Positions 26,292 to 37,679 of a stretch of 64,000 nucleotides of DNA are shown one piece after another (positions within the stretch are counted from its first letter, which is position 1; every line of letters begins with the position of its first letter). Position numbers and translations under genes: made by a program. The stretch lies in NCBI GenBank assembly GCA_902806565.1, contig CADCXA010000031.1, forward strand, positions 1,984,001 through 2,048,000, given 5' to 3'. The notes beneath the pieces are model-generated. The model ran no database searches and had not been told where the DNA came from. It saw only the letters and a list, made by a program, of their open reading frames with translations. This DNA comes from Hypoxylon rubiginosum. Lineage: Eukaryota > Ascomycota > Sordariomycetes > Xylariales > Hypoxylaceae.

Positions 26292-26614
26292 TATAATAAA
26301 AATTTATATTAAAAACTTAAAATAATTTTAATTTAATATAATAATTTTTATAAATTTTAAAGTTTTTAATTTTTTTTAATTTAAATAAAAATCTAAGGCC
26401 TTATTTATATTTTAAAATTATTATTTAATTTTTATTTTATTATTATTTTAAACGTTTAATTAATATATATTAATTTTATTATTTTAATTTAAATTATTTT
26501 TATTTATTTAATTTTAATTAACTTATATATTAATATATAAAATATATATTTATTAAAATTTATAATTATAAATTTTTTTAATTAAATAAGTTATTTAAAT
26601 TAAACTATATAATA
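26292..26614. repeat. 3' LTR of RIP-altered element
   Basis: Partner of the left LTR at offset 6591. It ends about 155 bp from the stop codon of the neighbouring NLR-like gene. Confidence 0.85.
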
Positions 26615-26769
26615 AAATAAAAGTTAAATTTATAACCTTAAGATTCTATGTTATTATTTCTTGGTTTTTATTTTTAAATTATTTTTGAAAATATTTATAT
26701 ATTTAACTTTTATTTTATTTTATATTAAGAAGATACCTTCGTTTAATTCTTATTTTCACGTGGTAGATA

Positions 26770-29700
26770 TCAGAGATTTTCTCGTAGTCTTTCGTAGTCT
26801 TTCTTGATATCAAGTATGCCATCCAGATTCTTCCAGCAGTACAAGTCCTCTCTTAACTCTATCGTTCTCCAAGGCCTCTTCAGTTTATCTTCAGAAAAGG
26901 ACGATCTCTTGGGCGAGTGTGCAATGAGGTTGGAAGCCACATCGGGGTCGTTGTTTCTATCGAGTAAGCTCTGAAGCATCTCGTAGTCATCTGGAGCCCA
27001 CAGTTCCAAGAGGTCATAAAGCGTGAGGACCCATCCCCGTTGCTTTGCAAAAAGCGCAATGCGTGATGTGCTGGTAGTAAAAAACTCGCTCTCTATGTCC
27101 TGTACAGAGTCTATTTTATCTCTGTAAGCGGGACCTAGGTCGAGTTCAACTTTTACAAGGACCTCGCTAGACCGTTTATGTTGGTAAATGGGACCGAAAC
27201 GCAGCCTTAATTGCGACTTGGCACGATATCGCAGACATAGCTCCAGAATTCGTATTGGATGAATAGTTTGTGAATAATGGTTGATAAAGTCGCCATCGTA
27301 ATAAATCTGTTTGGCACGAAATATGAATATAAGAAGCATATAGTCAAAGAAGACCAGCCCCTCATATTGACATATGTAATTTGGAGATACCCCTCGTGAA
27401 AAGCACAGCTCCAGCATCTCGCATAATCGATCGTAGTGGGTTAGGAAGGGACTCAGGTGAGACGAAAAGAGTATCAGCGCGAGATCGTTGATGGTATCAT
27501 CTTTCAAGGCCGTGTTGCTTCCACTTGACATGGATTTCAAGTGCGCCATTTCCTTTCCACGGAGGTATTCATGCAGTGAGTAGACAGTAGTAAGCGATTC
27601 AATATGTGTCTGTGGTGAAGTATGAACATAACCGTTTTGAACGTAATCAATGGTTGTCATAAATATATCTTGATAATAAATGACGTGCTTATATGTTAAC
27701 CTGGAGCTAAGTCGTTCTGCCGTTACAATTTCTAGTTCGTCGAGAAATTTTAGGAACTGAGTATGCCGTTGACGTGTACCGATATCAAGGGCAGAGGCCG
27801 TTTCTTTACCAGCCACAAGCTGCAAAAGATGGCCTAGTTCGCGGTTGAATGAAGAGTCGGCATTATCAGCATGATGGTGGAAGTACCAAGCTTCGTTGGC
27901 AAATTTCACGCTTGCAAGAAATGACTGGCAGATGCGATGAAAAACATCGACATGTCCTACAACATGGTCGATCCCTTGTTTAATGTGGCTCTGGTTCAAG
28001 AATTCATAGGCCGTACTATGCATGAAACTGACTCTCCCGTCACTAGGTAAGGGCGCGGCGGTTCTACCGGGCTTGCTTCCAGGTGGTGTCAGTGGATACA
28101 CATCGAGAAACCCTTTGCAGCGTCCATAGATTTGTCTTTGAGTAGTCCTTAGTACTTTCGTTAAATCTTCCTCCGAAGCATCCGTGATGGGCATCTTAAT
28201 GGCGAAATCGGGGTCGATGATCGCCTCATTGAGGAACCAGAACAGAAGTAATCGTAATGCGCGGCCGGGACCCATATAGGACGCCATCCGAAGAGTTTCA
28301 AATACCTTTCGGCGGTCCGAAACGTGAATGGAATCAAAGAGATGCTGATATAGATCATTAAGTTCGCTCGGAAATGCGTCAATCTTTGCTTCCAGATCTG
28401 ATATGCTGTCGCCGTTGAGTATGCCACCCTCCGTAGCATTCAAGGCAAGTCGTACCCATAGGAAGACTCCCTCAGCTTTGGAAGTGATCTTCTCAACTAT
28501 GAAGCCTAGACTATCCTGATTCACAGGGTCAAATTCTTCCGAGCACATCTTCATTCGGTGGCTGACGAATGTAGTAATATCCTCTTGCGTGCATTCGTGT
28601 ATGCGTAACTTAGGGCATTTCGCGAACCCAATGGTGAATTCATTCCACTCCCTACTGGCAACGCATATTTTCAGATTCTCCTGGTTTGAGGAAGTCCAAC
28701 TGAAAAACTTTTTGACCAGCTCAGAATGGCGGCCTTGGTATTCATCGAGGCCGTCGATGAAAAACACTATTTTGCGCTCTTCAAAGGTCACTTGATTCGT
28801 CAGAAGGTTGTCAAACGCCTGTTCGATTTCTTCGGGGCCAAGACTCATTTGATTGTTTGAATATATATCAGCCTTTGCCCATATGGATGGAAACGCGGTA
28901 GCAACCAAGGATGGGGCTGCTGAGAGGACCTCGTATAAGAGGGTGCGGATCAGGCCATTCAAGCTTTTCTGGCTATCTGTACCAAGCCTCCAGAAGAAGG
29001 ATTTGGCAAGAACGAGTGTTTTGTCGTTTGACCAATTCTCGAGATAGCGTCCGGTCAACTGATTCTTGCATAGGAACTTCATCAATGTGGATTTTCCCGC
29101 GCCTGGCTTGCCTGAAATATGGAATATACCGCTGTCGTACTGAAGCCAATTTGTAAAGGATTCCCTGGCTTCACGTTTGAACGCATTTCTTTGTGGGCTG
29201 TGATGATCTGGGCGATTATCATCCTGCTTTCCAAGAAGCCACTCAAATGTCGTTTCGTGGGCAGTTTCGACATCATAGAATCGATTTCCCATGCCTTCGA
29301 ATTTAAGAGCATTTATAATTAACTCTTGCTTGGTCTGGGGCAACGTTTGATCCGAAGCTCGCAGGGTTTCTCGGAGTTCTTTCAGTGCCGTGGAGTTGAT
29401 ATAGGTCGCGCATTGAAGGGACTGTTGGAGCGACTTGATGTTATTCTTAAGATGTGTCAAGTCCTCGTTAGTAAGGCTTGTAGATTTGCTTAAATCTCGA
29501 ATCTCATCAAGGATTTCCGACCTAAAGCACCGCTTGTTAGCTATTATAGTCGTAGAGAAAGGTCTCTGGTACGGTAATACCTGGACATGCTGGTCAACTG
29601 GAGATCAAGCTGCCTCCGACAACTGTCCAAACCCCTTTCGAGTCGTTTCTTTTCGTCCCTCTTCTTATAGTTACGTGCTGCCGCTCTTATTGCGCCAATT

Positions 29701-30008
29701 CTGCTATTTGGTTTCCTGTTCTTCAGATATTCGAGGAGCGTGACCATTTCATCAGACCATTTCAGACACTCTCCGGTCAGCTTCGACAGCGCCTGTTCAT
29801 TCTCGGTAGCCTGTGACGTCGGGACACCTTTGCTCAAGCATGTACTCAAGCGTTTCATCTCCAAGGAGATGAACTCAATGTCCTTGTTTGCTCGAGTTGC
29901 TTCGTTACCCGTACCGTACATCTCCATCGCTGTCGATACTATTTTATACCCCACGTCAATGAATTGCAGAACGTTACTCGCCAGCCCGATTGCCGCAATT
30001 GCCTCCAT
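26770..30008 (-). CDS. NLR-like STAND protein: Fungal_N plus NACHT-type NTPase
   Basis: Exons 30008-29581 and 29521-26770 give 1059 residues. Residues 1-142 match the fungal STAND N-terminal domain (starting MEAIAAIGLASNVLQFIDVG, then helices). The central NTPase of the nephrocystin-3-like/NACHT class has FHISGKPGAGKSTLMKFL with the P-loop at about 280-287. Walker B is IVFFIDGLDE at about 394-403, and CVASREW is the sensor strand. The C-terminal 500 residues are helical but carry no WD40, ankyrin or TPR repeats that I can see. Such proteins act as intracellular sensors in heterokaryon incompatibility and innate immunity; the trigger for this one is unknown. A paralogue with the same intron position lies at 51546-54614. 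The 3' end abuts the RIP-altered retrotransposon, but the frame is intact. Confidence 0.88.
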
Positions 30009-31033
30009 TGTGGTGGTATTAAGCGTGTGTTAACAGCTGAGTGCTATTGGACCTGAGGAGATGGCGCTGATGGAATCATGATATTTTTTTGAGCAAAGCT
30101 TAGAATTTCTTGAACTCTTGTTGGCGACAGAAATTTTCTAAAGTACGATGTAGGCGTGGATGAAAAGGAAGAAACGTGCGAGTCAACAGAGCGTGGCCCC
30201 GACAAATATGAACATCTCTCTCTTCGGTGTGGTGGCATTGCTTCAATTAGCAGCCGGTTGCGTAACACGAACAAGCGCAACGACTGGATACTAATGTGAC
30301 AACAGTGCAGTCATGCGTGATTCTACAAGCAGGCTGCGCCACTACATCGCCCCCCTGCCAGATTCAGAGGCATAAAGTCGCAATGCACGTTATCTGTGTC
30401 GGCCTTGAATAAATCCGAAATTCTCATGGGGCGCATGTCTTAAGGGGTCATCGCAAAAATTTCCGCATCTTTCAAGCTGAGTGACTTGACTACTTAAATG
30501 AGAAAACGGCTAACTGTTGCGTGACTATGGTGGAGTCACCTGTCCGTCAGAGGCACTGAATCTATTCTGAGAGACTAAAGAACCACTTATAGCTAGAGCT
30601 GAGAATGCGCCCATTCAGGGGATTCCAATATTCAGGGGGGTTGAAACCGAGAGCGAGATTCAACCCCTGTCTATCTGGCTAATCCAGATGATACCATTGG
30701 CCAAACTCACTAGAGGCATCACTCCACATACGACGGATCTAGGAATCAGCTTAGCGAGTAGCGAATTTTTGTCTTAGTTTTGCTGAATCCCCGAACTGTG
30801 CAGACTGTGCCGCAATGGTATGGTGATTAATAGCCTCTGTATGGATATATTTAGATAATTATTTCTATAGCGGCCCCCGTTTTATAGTAGACCCTTAGTC
30901 TTCTTGAAGCAAGCTATAAAAACAGCTTTGCGTCCCTTTTGCTTAGGTCTCAGACGATAGTGTTGAGCTGAGACTCGTCTTCTTAGATATCGTCACCGTA
31001 TTTTCCGCCCCTCCTTTTTTTTCTTATCAAGTC
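30009..31033. other. Intergenic, divergent promoter region
   Basis: It lies between the NLR-like gene (minus) and the DUF2306 gene (plus). No gene or repeat is recognised. A pyrimidine-rich tract (about 31005-31030) precedes the DUF2306 start. Confidence 0.5.
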
Positions 31034-32158
31034 ATGGCCCACAATGTCTATACCGCCAAGGTCTACAAGGCCGTGGGCTTCACGAAGGGCTACAACTTCT
31101 GGCTATGGCTCTTTTTGAGTCTGGGTCTAGGAGGTTTCGCGCTCGTGCGTCTGCAATACCTAGACCTGTACGGTACCTTCTGCGGGTCGGCGTCGGGCGG
31201 TGAGGACGATGCCACGCCGGGCGAATGCTTCTACTACCTGCAGTCCGGCGGCCGCTACCAGCTCGGCATCATGATACACTTGGCGTCCATCCTGCCGGCG
31301 AGTCTGCTTGCTCTGACGCAGTTCGTCCCGGTATTCCGCCGCCGCGCATTGAAGCTGCACCGGATCAATGGCTACGTCGCTATCGCGCTTTCGGTCGTCG
31401 GCTCCATTAGCGCGCTCGTGATAGCTCGGCGCTCGATGGGTGGTGGCATCGATACCCAGTCCATGGTCGGGCTGCTCGCCATCATATTCTCCTGGTCGCT
31501 GTATAAGGGGGTTGTCTGTGCGAGGCACCACCAGATCGAGAAGCATCGCGTTTGGATGCTGCGTGCTTGGGTTTATGTGAGAACTTCCCCATCATTATCT
31601 CCCCCGCCGTCGGTGTCCGAAACGCGGATAGGAGCTCCGTCTATTTTAAACCCCGAGTCAGCTGCTGATATTATCCAGGCGGGTGCTATCGTCACCATGA
31701 GAGTCATCATAATTATTAGCGCGATAGTCTTGTCGTTAGTAGGCGGCTACTATTACGCTACGCCGTGTGACAAGATCAATTACCTTCTCAAAGGAGAGAA
31801 CGCTACTATAGCGAGGTACCCGGAGTGCGCATCGTTTTTCTCCGGCGAGGATCCTGATCGCCATGTCGTCGTGCGAGCATCCGTTCTCACAGACGACAGG
31901 GTAGAGATTGGGGCCGTGATCAACTTGGTTTTCGGTACGTCGGGATGGATGGCGATGGCCATCCACGCGATAGGGCTCGAGCTATACGTAAGTTCATCTA
32001 GGATCACTAAGCTGCCACGAGTAGATGTTCCCCCATATATTCTTATATCGTCTGACATGAGTTGCGTATAGTTGCATCTGACATCTACGGAGAAACGAAC
32101 GGCTAAATCCGCCAAACTTCAGCAAAATGGTGTCAACAGCGCTCTCAAGGCGGATTGA
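31034..32158 (+). CDS. DUF2306 family multi-pass membrane protein
   Basis: Exons 31034-31576, 31679-31987 and 32072-32158 give 312 residues. The first intron (102 bp) stays open in frame, so an unspliced reading looks like a longer protein. Splicing restores the family order LRAWVY-AGAIVTMRVIII. The second intron ends GTATAG, and the last exon encodes a short Lys-rich cytosolic tail ending SALKAD. About six to seven hydrophobic helices are present, with KLHRINGYVAIALSVVGSIS and KHRVWMLRAW as the conserved DUF2306 core. The function of the family is not established; an integral membrane role is clear. Confidence 0.82.
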
Positions 32159-32188
32159 ACTTCAGTACCTTCTGTGAAGGATAGTCGC

Positions 32189-32355
32189 ATAGTGGCTTAA
32201 GGCCCTATAATTATACTGATTAGCCACCTGGGGTTCAGGGCATAGGCCGCTACTCCACTCCTGATGCAGCGTATATCTAGTACTGATGGAGTATTATATG
32301 AGCCCCTAAACTTGGGTGGCTAATCAGTATAATTACACGGTATAAAGCCACTATA
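32189..32355. repeat. Fold-back (inverted-repeat) element
   Basis: Two arms of about 50 bp, each starting ATAGTGGCTT and sharing an exact TAATTATACTGATTAGCCAC core, face each other. Pairing continues toward the centre with mismatches (CAGGGC/GGGGCTC, TACTCC). The whole 167 bp could form one imperfect hairpin. No duplicated target site was found. Confidence 0.75.
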
Positions 32356-32681
32356 ATACCAGCTAATATCCTCGACACAGATTGTTCAATACTTTGAGCT
32401 TGGGACCTAAAGCATTGGACAATTAGCCATCTATAGAATTGATAGGATACTAGATAGATACAATTTCTCAGAGATTAAAGCATATAGTTATTTAGGATAT
32501 GCCGCACAGATTGTGTCGATGGAGAACGTCTCTGTACATACCTAGGTACACATTCGTCATATTGGAACTGTACTATCACAGTAATACCTAGTACGTCAGT
32601 ACGTATAACCCAACTCATCGTAACATAGGTAGTTTATATTAGCTATGATGTAAATATCCAAACGGTTCACCCAAACACTGC
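32356..32681. other. Intergenic
   Basis: No gene is seen. A further GACAATTAGCCAT word near 32430 resembles the fold-back arm and may be an older fragment of it. Confidence 0.4.
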
Positions 32682-34430
32682 CTATGTGGAGGTGTGGCTG
32701 AGAGGAACAGTCGAGGTGGTCGAGGCCGTCGCCTGATTCTTGTGTTCATCGTTTGTAACACTCGCATTTTCCTCCTCATCCCGGGCCGCCAGACCGGCCT
32801 GTTCCGCGTCGACCTCGCTCTCGCCCACGAGCACGACCTTGTCGCCAAAGGCGCGCGCGATCTCCTCGAGCGTCTTGCGGCGGGTCTCCGGGAAGTACAA
32901 GTACGCGACGATGAGGAAGCAGAAGGTGCACCCGACGAAGACGTAGTAGTAGTTTTCGCCGATGTTGGCGAAGGCGCTCGGGCCGGCTTCCGTGACGGCG
33001 ACGTTCACGATGAAGTGGCCCGCGGCCGCGAGGCCCATCACCTTGCTGCGCAGCGCGATCGGCAGCACCTCGGCACCGTACAACCAGGTCGTGCTGTTGA
33101 TCATGGCATAGTACCACGCCACGTAGAGATAGATGCCCAAGACGGCGAAGCCTTTGCCGATCCTGTTGTTGCTGTTCTGGAATTCGCGCTGCATCACGGC
33201 GGAATATATCATGATCAGGACGAGACCGCTCAGTCCGGCCAGTATCATCTTTCGACGGCCCCATTGGTCGGTGAGAAACTTGGTCGTGATGGAATTCGAA
33301 ACGAAGGCAACGGTGCCGTACACGCCTGCTAGTGCGAGGATAGTTTCCTGCCCGATACCTAGGGACTTGTAAAGCGTGGTCTGATAATACTGTATAACGT
33401 TTATCCCTGTTAGAGAAGTCATGGTCTGCACGACGATAGAAACCATGGCGCGACGGCCGAACAGCGTGAAGACTTCTTTGTACGACGTGACCTCGCGGGC
33501 CATCTCGAACTCGATCTGCGCATGCATCAAAGCAAACTCTTCGTGGACCTCGTGCTGCGACCGCAGGTCCCGGCGGACCCTAGCGAACTCGCGGCGCGCC
33601 GCGTCGACCTTGCCGTTCCGCAGCAGCTGGCGCGGCGAGTCGGGCATGAACGTGGCCAACCCGACGAACATGATGATACCCCAGGGAATCTGAAGACCGA
33701 GAGGTAGCCGCCATTGTGTGGGGCCGTAGGGCGCGAACGAGCAGGCGAAGCCGACCCAATTCGAGGCCATGGTGCCGAACGAGATGCCGCACCCGGAGAT
33801 GCCGCCGATGAGGCCGCGCTGGTCGGGCGCCGAGATCTCGCTCAGGTAGATGGGGACGGTCGCGACCATGCCGCCGACCGCCACGCCGGCGACGGCGCGG
33901 CCCGCCAGGAACATGCCGATGTTGACGGACGCCGTCTGGATCGTCGTGCCGACGGTCACGATGACGCAGAGCAGCTGCATGAACCGGATGCGGCCTAGCC
34001 TGTCCCCGATGAACGTCTGGCCCAGCGCGCCGACGGCCTCGCCGGCGATGTACACGGCCACTACCGCGCCCGTAAGTCCATTGGACGGGTGGTTCATGTA
34101 ATCAATCCAGCTTTGGTGTGCGATGGCTAGTTCTCTAGTTAGTTTGTTATTGTTACGCATCGGTAGGGGCTAAAGTGGCCGAAGGGATGATATCGAGCTT
34201 ATGTCCGTAATCTCCTCGGGGTTAGTTTATATCGTTTAGACTTACTAGTTGTAGCAATGCCCGTGTCGAAACCCTACAGAAAAAGTCAGTCTAGCAGTCT
34301 TTTTAAGGTTGCCGCGTACTATGCACGCTTGTTTCTCTTGTCTCTCGGCAGCGGGAATGGATGGGCGTACAAAGAGGAACGTGCCGATGGCGGCGAAGAG
34401 AGCTACCCCGATCGAATACCAGCCCGCCAT
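32682..34430 (-). CDS. MFS sugar transporter
   Basis: Exons 34430-34371, 34273-34246 and 34126-32682 give 510 residues. The 28-nt second exon is supported because it restores FLF-GFDTGIATTTIAHQSW, the helix 1 motif of sugar porters, with GT/AG ends on both introns. Other signatures are DRLGRIRFM, GRAVAGVAVGGMVATVPIYL, EISAPDQRG, PDSPRQLL, QTMTSLTGINVIQYY, DQWGRRK and PETRRKTLEEIARAF. Twelve helices are expected. The C-terminal tail is acidic and Ser/Thr-rich. It is related to hexose and lactose-permease-type fungal transporters; the substrate is not decidable. It is not a close copy of the transporter at 13363-15082. Confidence 0.9.
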
Positions 34431-35211
34431 GATTTTCAAGTATCTTCGTATATATTCCTACTGTCTTCGTTTCGCCTGTTGATATTGACACCTTCGCACC
34501 GTCGCAACTTCACCTTCGAGCAAGAGGAGTTGAAGTTGGCGAGCGAAAAGTTGCGACGTCACTCGAAGACGAAGGGGGGGAGCACAAAGGTTTTATTCTA
34601 CGGTATACATTTTCTGCAACTCGGCTACCGAGCTTCCAAGGCGGTAGAAAGCGCGAAAAGCTTCCGATCTCCGCCCCCAGAGAGACCCTTGGGGTTGAAA
34701 TGACGCGCATAGCCTGAATCTCCGCCGTTGTAGGTGCTGGCTACTACCGCGCGCTGTGATGATCATGTCACATATTGGGCAGCGGGTCCAAGTACGGCAT
34801 TCCTCCCCCTGTCCCCTTGTCAACCGTCGTGCACGTACCCGCCCAACCCCAACCCGCCATGGGGACCTGGGGGACAAGACCTGCAAGAGTAACGAACGGC
34901 CAAGGAAGAGAAGCCGTGGATTGGTGGCCTGAAGAACCAACACGCATGTAGCCCCCCAGTAAGTGCCCGGTCAGTTAGCTGTGCCACCTCGGCTACGTGC
35001 GTGCTACCGACGTGCGTTAACGATAAATGATACCTACGGGCGTCGGAGATAGGCTTGTCTTGCCTTTCCCTCACCGCCGGTAAATCCAACACTGTCCGTG
35101 CGCCGATCTTTTTCTTGGGTATCTCAACAACGAAATACATAGGGGACTCGTTTCTCTTCTTATTATATATCATAATATGGGTTTCCCCGACGCCAATGGC
35201 TCAAGCAACAC
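34431..35211. other. Intergenic
   Basis: No supported gene. The overlapping open frames on both strands show no family signature. Confidence 0.5.
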
Positions 35212-36469
35212 CTATGGCATCTCGTGGGTTCTCGAGGGAACTTCCATCTCATGGCGCATGCGCATGCGCTGAACCGGCGGTGTGCCGCGGAATTTGTGCT
35301 CTTCTAGACCGACCGACAGCGCGTACTCGACGTACGGTGCCGGGTTGGGTCTACCCTCTGCGAACGGATCCCTCTGCACGTTATTATTAGGAGCTTCCAC
35401 ATAGTAGCCCATCCCGGGATCCTGCGAAGAGGAGCTGGTCACGTTGGAAGTCCCTATTGTCGGCAGATAATGCGACGAGTCCGACAACGCGCTGATATCC
35501 TTCTCTCTCGACCCATCTCCCCGCTTCGTTCGCCGTCGGTAGAAGACTACGGCGGCGACGCCAATGAATATCCCGACAAGCCCTACCCCGACGCCAATTC
35601 CCGCTTGCGCGCCTGTGGACAATCCGGGGCTTGGGCTAGCAGATGCGCTAGAGCTGGGGGATGGAGATGAGGTGGATTCGCTTGTCGACTCTGCGGCGGG
35701 GCTCGGTGTGCTGACCCCGGATTGTGTGGTTTGTGGGCTGCCTGTCGAAACTGGGGAACTGGTCGAAGTTGGGGAACTGGAGGATGATGATGATGCCGAG
35801 TCCAAGCTAAACGTTTTCTATGACAAGATCTCCAGATTAGTCGCCAATCTCCTTTGAGCTAACACGGAAGAAAGCACCGGGTAGCTATCGAGAGCACTTT
35901 CGGTTCAGCTTTGGCCGAAAGGCTCTAGGTAGAGCTTGAGTTGCATCAGATAGCTCCAAGGTTCCCTCTCCCTTTCTTCCTCGTCCTTGTTTTTTTTAAT
36001 TCCCATTTCATCATATAGAATTAACGTACCCGCTCAGCCACAGTCGAATTGAACTGGAAGTTTTCGCTATTCACGCCGACGCCGCCACTCGGATCCCTCA
36101 TATTGAACCAGCAATTCGTTGGGTCCGCGTCCACCGTGAAATTGAGCTGTATCGACGCGCTGGAATTGAACCCATTGGTATAGTCGAGCCGTTCCCCTAT
36201 GCTTTCGTTAGTGATCTTGTCCTCGGCCGTCCATCGATGTTCGCCTAAAACCCACATGTAACGCTTCCGGCAGCTGATCTACACCACGTATACAGCTTCG
36301 GCGAAGTAATATTGCATTCATACGTCACTTCAATTGTGTCAAAACTGTTGAATGTGAGCGATTCCGTTGGATATTTAAAATCGACCGAAACCCCAGCGCC
36401 CTCCGCGCCCGTTATGCCCAGAGACCACAACACAACGAGCGTAACGAGCGTAGAGGCGAATGAACGCAT
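35212..36469 (-). CDS. Secreted/type I membrane protein with Ser/Thr-rich stalk
   Basis: A signal peptide (MRSFASTLVTLVVLWSLGIT) is followed by an extracellular domain with paired Cys and Trp (LYTWC, later DADPTNCWFNMRD). Then come a Ser/Thr/Pro-rich stalk, one membrane helix (GIGVGVGLVGIFIGVAAVVF) with RRR stop-transfer, and a cytosolic tail. Exons are 36469-36283, 36244-36030 and about 35806-35212. The first intron would be only 38 bp, shorter than usual, but it is the one that keeps frame. The junction between exons 2 and 3 does not restore frame with the obvious sites, so a small exon or alternative site is missing from my model. The domain plan resembles fungal cell-wall stress sensors (Mid2/WSC-like), without a recognisable WSC domain. 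Confidence 0.6.
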
Positions 36470-37679
36470 CGTGTTGAAGTGATGACGGCTTAAACACCAA
36501 CCGGTAAAAAGAAAGACGAGAAAGGGAATCCCAATGCTTCTACAACCCAGGAGCCACGAGCTGATGATATAAGGATGCGGCACGCAATGAATCTCGACTC
36601 TATCTTAATATACAGGTATATAGAGTGCAGGGGTATATACGGAACTTGCATAGGGCGTAAGCACTTAGTCCATTCCAATAAGACCACTGCCGCTGTTTTG
36701 AGGCTATGATGGACATTCTAGCGTTGCACAAATGGATCTTGGACTCATATCCTTGTTCCATTCTTCTCAGCTCCTCTCATAGCCACGTTCTAGGGCTGAA
36801 AATGATGAACCGAACGTCTGGACTTTTCCACACGTGGAACCAGACTTGATAGCTGATCAATTGGGACAGTTAAAGCTTTCATTCCTTAGATGATCACTAC
36901 GAAAAGAACGACACCTACAGTCCCGTCAAAGAATAAGTAGCCCTATTACATCCTACATATGTAGGTAGGTACCTAGGTACCTAGGTACATATGTATATAC
37001 CTACCTAGCTAACCCAAGTACATACTAGTATATACATACATTAGCAGAATAATTTGCTGTGTCCACCAGGATCAACTAACCTGTGAGGCTCCATCGTCAG
37101 TGCAACCTCAATATCGACTCAGCAAGTCCAAGCTTGACGCGCCCTACCTTGGCTGCTTGGCACCTAATAATGCACTCGGATGAGCGACAGCGATAGGCTG
37201 AAAGCTAGTTCCAATTACATTAGGTGCCTCATTGCTACTTTCGGTACTCGATGATCCCGCTTCGGGAATAGGTACTAGGTTGAAGGATTGAGGCACAGCA
37301 CCTAGGCGGGCTGCCACCGGCCGTTCAATGGCGTGACACAAAGCCCCAAGGTTAGGCCATTACAGTGCTTACTGCTTCATCTTGATGAAGCTCATCTATT
37401 AGGCTTGTTTCGAGGTAGCCGCGCTGCAGATATCTGCAGTACAATAACGCCATTGTGTTACTGCCTGCTATCTCGCAAGCTCTCCCGCGCACAATGGAGG
37501 TCTGCTCAGCCCCCACTGAAGATGCGTCCCGAATCAAGCCTCCTGTTTCAGAGGGATAGGTCGCCTAGCTGGCCCCCGAGGTGGCCAAGGTCGGCGGACA
37601 AGTGAATCATTTAAAACTCACGTAGACGGGCAGGAAGGTAGACCAAAAGTTGTAGCCCCATGATTATGTCTCCTTACAC
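36470..37679. other. Intergenic with palindromic TACCTAGGTA cluster
   Basis: No gene is recognised. At 36955-37010 the palindromes TACCTAGGTA and ACATATGT are strung together (GGTAGGTACCTAGGTACC core). Confidence 0.5.

Larger units (their letters stand above)
19701..26614. mobile_element. RIP-destroyed LTR retrotransposon
   Basis: This stretch of about 6.9 kb is almost only A and T, with no open frame of useful length. Its ends are direct repeats of about 323 bp (19701-20023 and 26292-26614) at a constant offset of 6591. Most differences between the copies are C/T or G/A, as expected from RIP. The left LTR begins TATAAC (TGTAAC before C-to-T/G-to-A change is plausible) and the right ends ATAATA. 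The flanking pentamers AGGTA (19696-19700) and AAATA (26615-26619) could be one target duplication in which two G became A. The length fits a complete gypsy or copia element; the family cannot be told because coding sequence is gone. Confidence 0.85.

Noticed and set aside
19701..26614. Idea that the AT-only tract is a centromere, mitochondrial insert or assembly artefact
   Set aside because: Matching direct repeats at both ends, the element-like length and the C/T and G/A differences fit a RIP-altered retrotransposon better.
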